Below, piece by piece: positions 32,382 through 40,446 of a stretch of DNA of 64,000 nucleotides. The DNA lies in NCBI GenBank assembly GCA_046328715.1, contig JAXLWB010000018.1, forward strand, positions 1 through 64,000, given 5' to 3'. The position numbers were made by a program, and so were the translations under genes. The notes beneath the pieces are model-generated. The model made no database searches, was not told the origin of the DNA, and saw only the letters and a program-made list of their open reading frames with translations. Origin of the DNA: JAXLWB01 sp046328715. GTDB lineage: Bacteria > Chloroflexota > Anaerolineae > Caldilineales > Caldilineaceae. The number at the start of each line of letters is the position of its first letter. Position 1 is the stretch's first letter.

Positions 32382-33713
32382 CTACTGGCTAGCCTCAAAA
32401 GCACCTATATCACAGCCTGCCCCTTGAGGACGGGCTACGTTGCGCTGATCAACAGGGGTACAGAAGGCATTATTCGCGCTATCGATGGCCTTACTGCTGG
32501 GCAACAGGGCATGGGTTGGCGTGGTGCCACCGTTGAGTTGCAGCAACCCCAGCAGCGGATTCGTGCTGGAAATATTGGCCGTCGGCACCACGAACGGACA
32601 ACTGCTATCGCCGATCAGGTTGCCCTCGCCCTTTAACAGAATCGTAGGCGACACCAGGTCACAAGCTGGCGCGGTATTGTCAGCGATGATGCTGTTATGC
32701 AAGAGCACCGTTGCGTTGGGATCGCCAACCCGAATGCCGTTGCCGTCATTGTTGGTCACGGTGGTATGTTGGAGTACAATCGGTTCTTCAATTTGGATGC
32801 CGGCCGCGCTAGGGGCGCTGTTACCGCTGACTGTGCTGTTGACCAACATGAGATTTGTGCCCACCAGCACCGAGCCAATGCCCCCTCCGATCAGTGTCGC
32901 GCTATTGCCAGCAATGGTCGATTGTTCGATCACAATCGGTTTGTCGCCACCGGCCATGATCCCGCCACCCCAGCCCGTATTCGCAACATTCGGTTGACCA
33001 ACGCGGTTTCCAATGATGGTTGATGAGCGAATTGTGGCGCGACCGTTGGCCGTAATACCACCACCCATGTACTTGGCAAAGTTGTTCTGTATCAGCACCC
33101 GCACGAGCGTTACTTCGGTGTCGCGCCCAAATTGTAAAGCACCGCCGTTGTTCGCCACATTGTCGAGCAAGGCGCTGTCGGTGACTGTCAGATGCGAAGC
33201 GCTTTCTATCACAATGCCGCCGCCCGCCGAGAAGGGTACGCTCCCGTTGCGGATGGTCACGTTTTCCAATGCCGCCTGCGTATTGTCGCTCTTCACAATA
33301 TGGATGACACGATCCAAGGCACCGCCATCGATAATCGGCTGTGTTTGGCCCCGTCCGATGAGGGTCAGATCACCGGTAATGTCGAGATCGCCGGTACGGC
33401 TTGCGTCCTCATCCTGACCAGGAAGAGCGAGGCGATAGGTACCGCTCGGCAACCAAACGGTCTGTGCGCCGGGCAGGGCGTTGGCCTCCATGATTGCCGC
33501 TCGCAGCGTACATTGCAGCACCTTATCATTCGGATCAGCGTCGCAAACGCCGTTGCCTGGTAGCGCATCGACGGCGTCTTCGCTGCGATTGACGATGATG
33601 GTGTTAGGGTCCTGCGCCAGGGCAGTACCTCCCGTCAGTGCCAGGGCAGCGACAAACAGTAGCACGAGTAAGCAGCGGTTGATCGTATAGCGTTGGTTGA
33701 TTAAGTGATGCAT
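32382..33713 (-). CDS. Secreted CSLREA-type beta-helix protein
   Basis: This 443-residue exported protein has a signal peptide (LLVLLFVAALALTGGTALAQ) and then the CSLREA region (GNGVCDADPNDKVLQCTLRAAIMEANALPG). A right-handed parallel beta-helix follows with many NNGG, GGGI and IRNG turns. It closes with the choice-of-anchor type end (PSSKAIDSANNAFC, then DQRNVARPQGAGCDIGAFE). The role is unknown: probably extracellular adhesion or polysaccharide binding. Unlike the two paralogues in this window it has no FLPL-like C-terminus. GGAGAAAA precedes the ATG. Confidence 0.87.
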   Translation of the reverse strand: MHHLINQRYTINRCLLVLLFVAALALTGGTALAQDPNTIIVNRSEDAVDALPGNGVCDADPNDKVLQCTLRAAIMEANALPGAQTVWLPSGTYRLALPGQDEDASRTGDLDITGDLTLIGRGQTQPIIDGGALDRVIHIVKSDNTQAALENVTIRNGSVPFSAGGGIVIESASHLTVTDSALLDNVANNGGALQFGRDTEVTLVRVLIQNNFAKYMGGGITANGRATIRSSTIIGNRVGQPNVANTGWGGGIMAGGDKPIVIEQSTIAGNSATLIGGGIGSVLVGTNLMLVNSTVSGNSAPSAAGIQIEEPIVLQHTTVTNNDGNGIRVGDPNATVLLHNSIIADNTAPACDLVSPTILLKGEGNLIGDSSCPFVVPTANISSTNPLLGLLQLNGGTTPTHALLPSSKAIDSANNAFCTPVDQRNVARPQGAGCDIGAFEASQ

Positions 33714-33790
33714 ATTGATTTTCTCCAGTTACTATCGCTTATTAAACAAACAGGTCAATCTTCCCTCGTTGATGGATGATTGTGCTTCAT

Positions 33791-34081
33791 TCAATTCCAT
33801 TGTGACTTACTTTCTACGTATTCCCCTGGCAAATCAGCCAACGTAGTCGCAACCATCAGATCGCCACCACACCAAGGACAGGCAGGTGTCAGCCCAGCGA
33901 TGCGATAGGAACCATCGCTGGCACTGCACACCCGCCACAGTTGATCATGAGCAGAGAGGATTTCCACAGTCCAAAGACCGCTGGTGCAGCTTGGACTTGC
34001 ACACTGATACACTGGCAGACCAGACTGACCTTCTTTCTCATCGTGCACAGTTACGACTGTAGCGAAATTGATGTTTGACAT
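33791..34081 (-). CDS. Small protein with zinc-ribbon-like cysteines
   Basis: This 96-residue soluble protein has two cysteine pairs, CASPSC (CX4C) and CPWC (CX2C), about 40 residues apart, a plausible zinc ribbon. AGGAGA before the ATG is a good ribosome binding site. It ends ten bases after the start region of no other gene but follows the SnoaL-like gene (34091-34531) by nine bases, so the two are co-transcribed. I do not recognise the family. Confidence 0.65.
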   Translation of the reverse strand: MSNINFATVVTVHDEKEGQSGLPVYQCASPSCTSGLWTVEILSAHDQLWRVCSASDGSYRIAGLTPACPWCGGDLMVATTLADLPGEYVESKSQWN

Positions 34082-34090
34082 GGTTTTCTC

Positions 34091-34531
34091 CTATTTCTGT
34101 AAAACAGCCGCCGTCGGCGTAATGTTCATCAGCGGATCAGCGTGACGGTGGAGCAATTTCCAGCCGCCCTCTTCGTAGCGGTAAAGTTGGGTGACGCGCA
34201 GCACCATCGATGCAGGCGAAGTCTGGTCGATCAGACGGACCTTGCTGCGTTCCAGCGCCACGCTATAGGCCAGGTTGCCGCTGACGTTGGTGACCAGATA
34301 CTCGATCTCTAGCTCGCCTTCCACAAAGCGTGCTGCTGCCCAACTATATTTGGTATCGAGCCGCATCCATCCCTGCTCAAAGCCACCCCAGCCACCAAAG
34401 ATTGTGGCGTCGTCGGCATGTGAACAGAGTGCTTTCCATAGGCTGGTGTCGCCATTGAGAACGCGGCAAGTTGCAGCGTCCATTTGTTTCAAGAACTGGT
34501 GAAAGCCGGCTTCGGTAGGTTGGGTTTGCAT
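34091..34531 (-). CDS. SnoaL/NTF2-like protein
   Basis: This 146-residue protein has the cone-shaped alpha+beta fold typical of SnoaL-like/NTF2 proteins. The helical start is MDAATCRVLNGDTSLWKALCSHADDATIFGGWGG (read in parts), and the strands end with LRVTQLYRYEEGGWKLLHRHAD. Such proteins are isomerases, hydratases or ligand-binding partners. Close spacing to the zinc-ribbon gene and to the methyltransferase upstream (46 bases) suggests one operon of small-molecule enzymes. AAAGGAG precedes the ATG. Confidence 0.8.
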   Translation of the reverse strand: MQTQPTEAGFHQFLKQMDAATCRVLNGDTSLWKALCSHADDATIFGGWGGFEQGWMRLDTKYSWAAARFVEGELEIEYLVTNVSGNLAYSVALERSKVRLIDQTSPASMVLRVTQLYRYEEGGWKLLHRHADPLMNITPTAAVLQK

Positions 34532-34577
34532 CGTTTTTCTCCTTTATGGAAATAGCTATCCGTCCTTCGATACTTCA

Positions 34578-35387
34578 TCACTGTTTTGTTCCCCACACCT
34601 GAAAGATGCGTGGCAAACTTGTCAGGGTGTCTGGCCGCGCTTCAAAGGCGGCCAGATCCGTTACCAATTGCTCAAATTCGCTGGCTGTGGCTAGCCCTTC
34701 GGTCAGCACTGCATCGGCGACACGGCGCAGCGTGAGTGACAGCATGGTCTTACCATTGCCGTGGAGAAAGACCGGCTGTACCAAGTTCACATCCACCTCC
34801 TTTAATCCGGCAGCGTACAACAATCCTGGCAATTTGGGGCCGATCTCCGGATCACCTCCTTTGCGGCGGGCCACCGTGCGGTAGAGTTGCACCGCCGCAT
34901 CGAAGAGTGGGAATGCTGGATAACAAAAGCGTCCACTCATCTCCACATCCTCGACGATGAGCACGCCACCCGGCTTAAGCATCTGCACCAGTTTGCGCAA
35001 CGCCCGCAATGGGTCGGACAAATGGGTCAACAAAAAGCGAACGTACACACGATCAAAGCTCGGTTCGGGCTGTAGCTCATAGACATTGGCGACTTGATAA
35101 CTCACTTGATCCAGCCCAGCAGCGTGGGCATCGGCAGTGGCCAAACGCACAATTTCGCCATCAAAATCCACACCGACGACCCTTCCACCGGGTCCAACGT
35201 GCTGAGCCAGTAACCGGGTAACGTCACCGCCACCACTACCCATATCCAGACAAGCCGTGCCCGGGGCGATACCGACCCGCTCGAACAAAGCCTGCGTCGT
35301 CGGTTCCAGGGCCTGAGCCAGCACATTCAGGCGTACTTTCCCAGCCTGACCACCTTCGATTACATAAGAATGACTATAGGTTGACAT
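34578..35387 (-). CDS. SAM-dependent methyltransferase
   Basis: This protein of about 269 residues starts at ATG 35387 (MSTYSHSYVIEGGQAGKVRL) behind AGGGGAAA; the longer frame is unsupported. Motif I is LDMGSGGGDVTRLLA, the acidic ribose ligand is in VVGVDFDG, and the post-motif is VRFLLTHLSDPLRALRKL. This is a class I methyltransferase of the UbiE/Methyltransf_25 group. The SnoaL-like and small-protein genes follow on the same strand. The acceptor is unknown; natural-product or quinone methylation would fit the neighbours. Confidence 0.88.
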   Translation of the reverse strand: MSTYSHSYVIEGGQAGKVRLNVLAQALEPTTQALFERVGIAPGTACLDMGSGGGDVTRLLAQHVGPGGRVVGVDFDGEIVRLATADAHAAGLDQVSYQVANVYELQPEPSFDRVYVRFLLTHLSDPLRALRKLVQMLKPGGVLIVEDVEMSGRFCYPAFPLFDAAVQLYRTVARRKGGDPEIGPKLPGLLYAAGLKEVDVNLVQPVFLHGNGKTMLSLTLRRVADAVLTEGLATASEFEQLVTDLAAFEARPDTLTSLPRIFQVWGTKQ

Positions 35388-35573
35388 GTTGATTTCCCCT
35401 ACTACTTCCGCCGAACTCATGCTAAAATGACTGTATGAAGCAATTGCCTGTGATCTACCGGCCATTCCGCCTACCCGGCTCTGATTGTTGCGATGATGAC
35501 GCCTGCCAACGTTTACACTTGGCAACTTCGTCACATCGAACATCTACCCTGGTCTTTTCTATGGAGTGTCCAC

Positions 35574-36524
35574 ATGAATCACAAAATTGCCGACGGTTGG
35601 GCCGTGCTGGCCCTGATCGCCGCTGCCGCTTGTTGGGGCGTTGCTACCGTCATAACCAAAAGTATTCTCACGAGTATTCCACCCATCACCCTCTTGGTGA
35701 TGCAACTGTTTGTTAGCGTTCTTCTGCTTTGGTTGCTCGTTTACCTGAGCAATCATGTCCCTGAGAAGCACAGCCACCTTTTGCCACTTGGCCTGCTCGG
35801 TTGGCTCAACCCCGGCATCTCCTATACACTCAGTCTGATTGGCATGACTACAACCACAGCCAGCGTCTCCACCCTCCTGTGGGCGACCGAGCCGGTCCTC
35901 ATTCTTGTGTTGGCCTGGCTGTTGTTGGGCGAGCAACTTACACCAAAACTGATTGCTTTCTCCGCCATCGCCCTCGGAGGTGTGATTCTGATTGGTGGGT
36001 CCACGCTGCTTGGCCCGACTGGTGGCAATGTCCATGGAAGCAGTCTCATTCTGCTTGGTGTGTTATGTTGTGCCTTCTATACCGTCTTGGCCCGCCGTTT
36101 TGCATCATACTGTAGCCCGCTCTTCGCTGTTGCCCTCCAACAGAGTTTTGCCTTGGGTTGGGCGCTGGCAATCTGGCCCTTTGAATTGCACGTCACCGGT
36201 AGCGAGGCATTTCTTCACTTGTCGACGGCGGATTGGCTACGGGCAGGTGCATCCGGCCTCTTGTATTATGCGCTGGCCTTCTGGTTCTACCTTAGCGGCC
36301 TGTCCCGGGTCAGTGCTACTGTTGCCGGTGCCTGTATCAACCTCATCCCAGTCTTTGGGGTGAGTGGCGCCTTCTTGTTTTTGCAAGAGCGCTTGACGAC
36401 AAGCCAGTGGTTGGGCGCTGGTGCAATTCTGCTGGCAGTCTTTGCCATCTTCTTTTTGCCAGGGAGAGAGGCGACATCAACGAATCTCAAAAAATCGAGT
36501 CCGAGCAAGATTGAACCGCTATAA
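35574..36524 (+). CDS. EamA-family (DMT) exporter
   Basis: This membrane protein of about 316 residues starts at ATG 35574 (MNHKIADGWAVLALIAAAACWG) after GGAG. It has ten helices in two EamA repeats, with typical LLWATEPVLILVLAWLLLGEQLT and the second-half SATVAGACINLIPVFGVSGAFLFLQERL. It belongs to the drug/metabolite transporter superfamily, probably exporting an amino acid or metabolite. It is divergent from the methyltransferase operon and shares the 186-base region between them; co-regulation with product export is a reasonable guess. Confidence 0.9.
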   Translation: MNHKIADGWAVLALIAAAACWGVATVITKSILTSIPPITLLVMQLFVSVLLLWLLVYLSNHVPEKHSHLLPLGLLGWLNPGISYTLSLIGMTTTTASVSTLLWATEPVLILVLAWLLLGEQLTPKLIAFSAIALGGVILIGGSTLLGPTGGNVHGSSLILLGVLCCAFYTVLARRFASYCSPLFAVALQQSFALGWALAIWPFELHVTGSEAFLHLSTADWLRAGASGLLYYALAFWFYLSGLSRVSATVAGACINLIPVFGVSGAFLFLQERLTTSQWLGAGAILLAVFAIFFLPGREATSTNLKKSSPSKIEPL

Positions 36525-36586
36525 CTTTATGGGTCACCGGCAATCTCGACTGTGATTTCGTCATGATTGAACTGCTTTGTCCGTTG

Positions 36587-37150
36587 CTATCTGCCTTCAG
36601 TTGACGACGCTGGCAGAGAACGTAGGTAGCGGTAGATCGCCCCCAACTCGTCATCGGTCTGTTGTGACAAAACCCACCAGGGTATGGCACTCTAGAGCGC
36701 TGTCCCATCGGGTCGACGACCTGTGCGCAGAGTATTGATGAACTCTGCACGGATCGCCCGTACCCAGTCAGTATCGCTGTAACTGCCGCCCACTCCGCCC
36801 ACACCCTGGGTTAGGTTGCTCGCTACGAGCAGGAAAGGTGGTGCGTCCGCAAAAGTATGACCGGAGAGATACCGCACCATGACAGTCGGTGCAGCCAGTG
36901 ATGGCAGTAGCCAGATGCTGACCACAGGCAAGGCTGGCGGCGTCGCTTGGGATCGTTGGCGGCTGTACTATAAGGTCATAGCGACGATTGAGACGCCCAC
37001 TGCTGACCCGTAGATGACGGCGAAGGCCAGCACAAGAAGACCGAGCAAACCAACCAGGATGATCCCACGCAGACGCTTTTGGCGTCTGCGCTTGGTCTCC
37101 GGTGTGCGCTGACCAACTTCTGCCGGCCACGTGAAGGGTTGTGTTGCCAT
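36587..37150 (-). pseudogene. Decayed membrane-anchored cytochrome c gene
   Basis: Three minus-strand frames together spell a cytochrome c. The first, from ATG 37150, gives the anchor (LRGIILVGLLGLLVLAFAVIYG). A second frame continues with RRYDLIVQPPTIPSDAASLA and the heme motif CTDCHG. The third gives SNLTQGVGGVGGSYSDTDWV and RRPDGTAL, then a TAG stop, then QTDDELGAIYRYLRSLP in the same frame. This is a cytochrome c of the type found with alcohol or sugar dehydrogenases, broken by at least two frameshifts and one stop. No intact copy is in the window. Confidence 0.75.
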
Positions 37151-37173
37151 ACGTTACTCCTTATCTATGTTGC

Positions 37174-37905
37174 TTATGCATGAAGGAGACTGATGGTGGT
37201 ATGCACCGTCTCCCAGATGTTGAAGCGCTGCAAAATGGCGAAGTTCAGTGTGTCGCCACCGATGAGCTGGCCGAGTGGGTTATTCGCTCGCGTGGTCAAC
37301 GTCAACTGAGACTCGCTAAAGGTCGCTGCCGGCACCACTGAATTCATCTTGAGCAGACGATTGCCCGCCTTGGCCCACCAATTGCCGTTGAAGGTGACAG
37401 GCTGGCTGGGTTCGCTCATCTTCCCGGCCAGGCTGAAGGGTGGCTGTGCTGGTGCCGGTAGCGTGATCTCGGTCGAGCCAGCTTTGCCGCCCAGGGTCAC
37501 GCTGTAGCCCATCTCTGGTACATGCTGGCTAGCAAGGCCCATGTTTTGCAGGCTACGTACCAAGGTGAGATGGGTGGTAAAGTGCCAAAGCGTAAACATA
37601 TTGAGCTCACCTGTGCTATCCGGCGGCAGAACCATCAGTCCAATTTGCGCAAACGCCCCGCGGATCGCTTCGCCGCTATTGACTGCCATGCCCTGGCAAC
37701 GGGCCGCCAACACGACCAAGGGAGTAACTGGTTCGCCATTGTTGGCCAACTTGAAGGGTGCAGGCAGCAAACGTTGCGCCCGTTCGCTGCTCACCAGACC
37801 GACGCCCACGCTTTCGACGCCATCGGTCAACTCAACTGTGAAGTCCTGCGCTAATGAGACTTTGCTTTGGGCTGCCATCTCCAGCATGATGATTTGGCTT
37901 GTCAT
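37174..37905 (-). CDS. Uncharacterised protein, about 243 aa
   Basis: This is a soluble protein with no signal peptide. The central part (VSSERAQRLLPAPFKLANNG and GLMVLPPDSTGELNMFTLWHF) weakly recalls acetoacetate-decarboxylase-like or DUF2071-type beta-barrel proteins, but key Lys residues cannot be placed and I do not claim it. AAAAGGAA directly touches the ATG, so a later start (the ATG at 37878) is possible. It lies between the CSLREA gene and the cytochrome pseudogene, all on the minus strand. Confidence 0.65.
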   Translation of the reverse strand: MTSQIIMLEMAAQSKVSLAQDFTVELTDGVESVGVGLVSSERAQRLLPAPFKLANNGEPVTPLVVLAARCQGMAVNSGEAIRGAFAQIGLMVLPPDSTGELNMFTLWHFTTHLTLVRSLQNMGLASQHVPEMGYSVTLGGKAGSTEITLPAPAQPPFSLAGKMSEPSQPVTFNGNWWAKAGNRLLKMNSVVPAATFSESQLTLTTRANNPLGQLIGGDTLNFAILQRFNIWETVHTTISLLHA

Positions 37906-37947
37906 TTCCTTTTACTTTTGAATGTTCATCTAAAAACAGTCCTAAAC

Positions 37948-39855
37948 TCATTGTGAAGCTACGATCAAAGGCAACAGCAGGCGGAACGGTCCCACGGCGA
38001 GGGTTCCCGCATCGTTGGGGCCTTGCTGGGTTCCATCATCACTGTTGGCCAAGAGGGTAACAGTGTAGACCCGATTCGCCGCAGCATCCTTCAAGCTCAC
38101 CGCCAGGGTCAGCGACACCTCTTTACCGTCAGGGCCGCTGCCTTGCACATGGCTTTGCGCCAAATCTAATGTGGCCAGGTCGCTTTCCAACAGGGTTAAT
38201 TCCCCCGGCATTCCCACACCGGCGAGCGAACCATCACTGTTGTAGAGCGCCAGACCATTAGTCGTTGAGATGCCAGCGGTTTCAGTGACACCCTCGGTAA
38301 AGCGCACCCAGAGCGGCATCTCTTCTTCATGGCGCAGTTGCACATCAACTTGGTTGAGGTCACGCCAACGCGTTGGGTGCGTCCAGGTCAACGTCAGCGT
38401 GACCGTCTCGCTTTTGCTGATGCTGGATGAGGTAGGCGTGAAGGCAAAGGAACCCACGCCGAGACCATTGAACTCGAAGGCACCGATATCGAACCGATTG
38501 CCGCCGGGTCGGAACTCGGCAAAACGGAATGCACCGCGCTGATCGAACGCAATTGGTGCAAATGAAACGCCACCATCGATGGCTGGGCTGCCTTCCAGCA
38601 AGGCGTGGGTGCGGGTTGGGCCGCCGTTGAAGGCCAGCGGGCCAAGCTTGGCGCTTGTGTTGTTTTTGCTGCCGTCGCTCGGGTTGAAGCCACATAACGA
38701 ATCACTCGAAAGATTGAAGGTGCTCTGCTCGAAATGGGAGACAGAACAGTTGCCGCCGAGGTTGTTGGCAAAAATAACGTTGGTGGCTTCGACTGTGCTG
38801 ATAAAGTCTGCCGAGATACCACCGCCGTTGAAAAAGGGTACGCTGTTACCGGCAATGGTCGTAGCCCGCAGGAGCATCGGCTTGTCGAACGGCAACTGTT
38901 CGGCGCGGAGGCCGCCGCCAAAACGTGAACTGCGATTGGCGCTGATGGTTGAGTTATCGATCAGTGCCTTACCTTCGTTTCTACCGGTGATGAACACGCC
39001 GCCGCCATCGTTTTGCGCACTGTTGCCAACGATCAGGCTGCGCTCGATGCGCATTGGGGTGGCAGGAATAAATTCGGGTGCTAGGGTAATACCACCACCG
39101 TCACGCGCACTGGTATTGTTCTGAACCGTCGAGTCGCGCAGCGTAAAGACATTGTTAATCGAGAAAATACCGCCGCCGCCATCGGCAATCAGACCCGTAT
39201 CACCAGCCGTTGCGCTGTTGTCCATAATCGTCGAGCGCAAGATGGTCGATGTACCCCCAAAGATGGCGATTCCACCGCCGCGCGCCGCTGTGTTGCTACG
39301 GATCGTGCTGTCGAGCAACGTGAATGTTCCAAAGGCGCGGACGCCACCTCCGTCGAACTCGGTAGAAAGGCCCGTCGTTGTCGGCAGTGCGCCGCCGCTG
39401 ATGATCAACCCTTGCAGCGTCGACTTTGAACTGCGGGCGTCAAAGACACGATCATTCAGGCCACTTGCATCAACAATGGTTCGATTTCTGCCACCGCCGA
39501 CAGTACCGATAATGGTTATTTTGCCAAGTAGATCAAGGTCACCTCTTAGCGCTTGGTCTTCATTTGCCCCTGGAATGGTTAAGCGGTAGAGCACTGGCTG
39601 CAAGCGGATGATATGCTCGCCAGGAGTGACGTTGGCCTGCATCACCGCCGCCCGCAGGGTACACTGTACCGCTGGCCCTGGATCGGCGTCGCAGATGTCG
39701 TCCACGAGATCGGCATCCGCCCGATCTTCGGTGCTGTTCACTATGATTTCCGTAACGGTCTGGGCATGGACAACAGCAGTGTTTGCAGGTAATAACACGG
39801 CGATGATAAGCATCAGCAATAAGCCACGCCATTGCATAAAGGGTAATTGATTCAT
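37948..39855 (-). CDS. Secreted CSLREA-type beta-helix protein, large
   Basis: This protein of about 635 residues starts at ATG 39855 (MNQLPFMQWRGLLLMLIIAV) after AAGGAATC. The longer frame is repeat-derived and unlikely. It has a signal peptide, a CSLREA region (DICDADPGPAVQCTLRAAVMQANVTPG), a beta-helix with turns such as NNTSARDGGGI and NSAQNDGGGVF, a DQRGAFRF(..)FDIGAFEF closure, and then a C-terminal beta-sandwich domain. It ends RLLLPLIVASQ, a variant of the FLPLxxR-type tail seen in two other exported proteins here. It is an extracellular protein of unknown ligand. Confidence 0.87.
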   Translation of the reverse strand: MNQLPFMQWRGLLLMLIIAVLLPANTAVVHAQTVTEIIVNSTEDRADADLVDDICDADPGPAVQCTLRAAVMQANVTPGEHIIRLQPVLYRLTIPGANEDQALRGDLDLLGKITIIGTVGGGRNRTIVDASGLNDRVFDARSSKSTLQGLIISGGALPTTTGLSTEFDGGGVRAFGTFTLLDSTIRSNTAARGGGIAIFGGTSTILRSTIMDNSATAGDTGLIADGGGGIFSINNVFTLRDSTVQNNTSARDGGGITLAPEFIPATPMRIERSLIVGNSAQNDGGGVFITGRNEGKALIDNSTISANRSSRFGGGLRAEQLPFDKPMLLRATTIAGNSVPFFNGGGISADFISTVEATNVIFANNLGGNCSVSHFEQSTFNLSSDSLCGFNPSDGSKNNTSAKLGPLAFNGGPTRTHALLEGSPAIDGGVSFAPIAFDQRGAFRFAEFRPGGNRFDIGAFEFNGLGVGSFAFTPTSSSISKSETVTLTLTWTHPTRWRDLNQVDVQLRHEEEMPLWVRFTEGVTETAGISTTNGLALYNSDGSLAGVGMPGELTLLESDLATLDLAQSHVQGSGPDGKEVSLTLAVSLKDAAANRVYTVTLLANSDDGTQQGPNDAGTLAVGPFRLLLPLIVASQ

Positions 39856-39908
39856 ACAAATTGATTCCTTGTTGAACAGTTCATGATGCACAAAGAGATC
39901 GAGAGAGA

Positions 39909-40014
39909 TCAACGCAAGGACGCAAAGGTGCAAAGTCGCAAGGCGTACTTTTGCTGATTCGCTTTTGCCTGCTTTACTTCTTTGCCCTTTTGCGTCCTTG
40001 CGACTTTGCGTTGA
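39909..40014. repeat. Word-type palindrome (GACGCAAAGGTGCAAAGTCGC)
   Basis: CAACGCAAGGACGCAAAGG then TGCAAAGTCGCAAGG on the left. CCCTTTTGCGTCCTTGCGAC then TTTGCGTTG on the right. A third run, CTGATTCGCTTTTGCCTGC, is in the loop. It fills the space between the ABM gene and the CSLREA gene. Confidence 0.65.
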
Positions 40015-40027
40015 AACAGTTGCTGAG

Positions 40028-40297
40028 TCAGTCGCAGACCAGGCTGTACAGCTCCTGGATCGTGCGCTTGGGTTTGACACCCGGCGGGAGATTCGGCGCA
40101 ATGTGTTTGGCGAAAAACTCGGTTGCCGCCGCTTTTGATTCCCACACTTCGAGGCTCTTCCAGCCACCTTCCACAGGGTACGCAGCGTGCATGATGAACC
40201 CTGGTGCCTGTTTGATCAGCGGCTCGACCATCGCCAGCACACCGTCATATCCTTCCTGAGTTTGATTAGGGGCATCGGCCATAATGAGAATTGCCAT
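40028..40297 (-). CDS. ABM-domain monooxygenase-like protein
   Basis: This protein of about 89 residues starts at ATG 40297 (MAILIMADAPNQTQEGYD) after AAAGGATA. It has one antibiotic biosynthesis monooxygenase (ABM) domain. The family signature region appears in GFIMHAAYPVEGGWKSLEVWESKAAATEFFAKHI. Such small dimeric proteins oxidise quinols or heme or act as stress-induced cofactor-free oxygenases. It is the first gene after a three-repeat promoter at 40394-40439, shared in design with the promoter at 44560, so it is a probable target of the BTAD regulator. Confidence 0.8.
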   Translation of the reverse strand: MAILIMADAPNQTQEGYDGVLAMVEPLIKQAPGFIMHAAYPVEGGWKSLEVWESKAAATEFFAKHIAPNLPPGVKPKRTIQELYSLVCD

Positions 40298-40393
40298 GAT
40301 GTTTTTATCCTTTCTGCTGGCCTGGGCCGGTACGTTGAATGTATTGGACCATCGTGTTCCTTGAAGTTGTGACTGCTTACTTCTGATGGCTGT

Positions 40394-40439
40394 AGGATAG
40401 GCGAGGCGGGTCGACAAACTATCGACAAAGCTGTCGACA
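40394..40439 (-). promoter_or_regulatory. Candidate SARP box with three TGTCGA repeats, site 1
   Basis: Plus-strand TCGACA occurs at 40411-40416, 40422-40427 and 40434-40439. In transcription order (minus strand) this is TGTCGA, 6 bases, TGTCGA, 5 bases, TGTCGA, then 11 bases to TATCCT (40399-40394). There is no -35 box. The layout fits SARP/AfsR-type activators, which bind direct repeats at about 11-base steps just before the -10. It would drive the ABM gene. The same layout with identical gaps occurs at 44560-44605. Confidence 0.6.
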
Positions 40440-40446
40440 GCGTAGA

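Noticed and set aside
36487..36931. Small minus-strand frames around 36500-36930 as separate genes.
   Set aside because: Their sequence makes sense only as pieces of one decayed cytochrome c; they are not independent genes.
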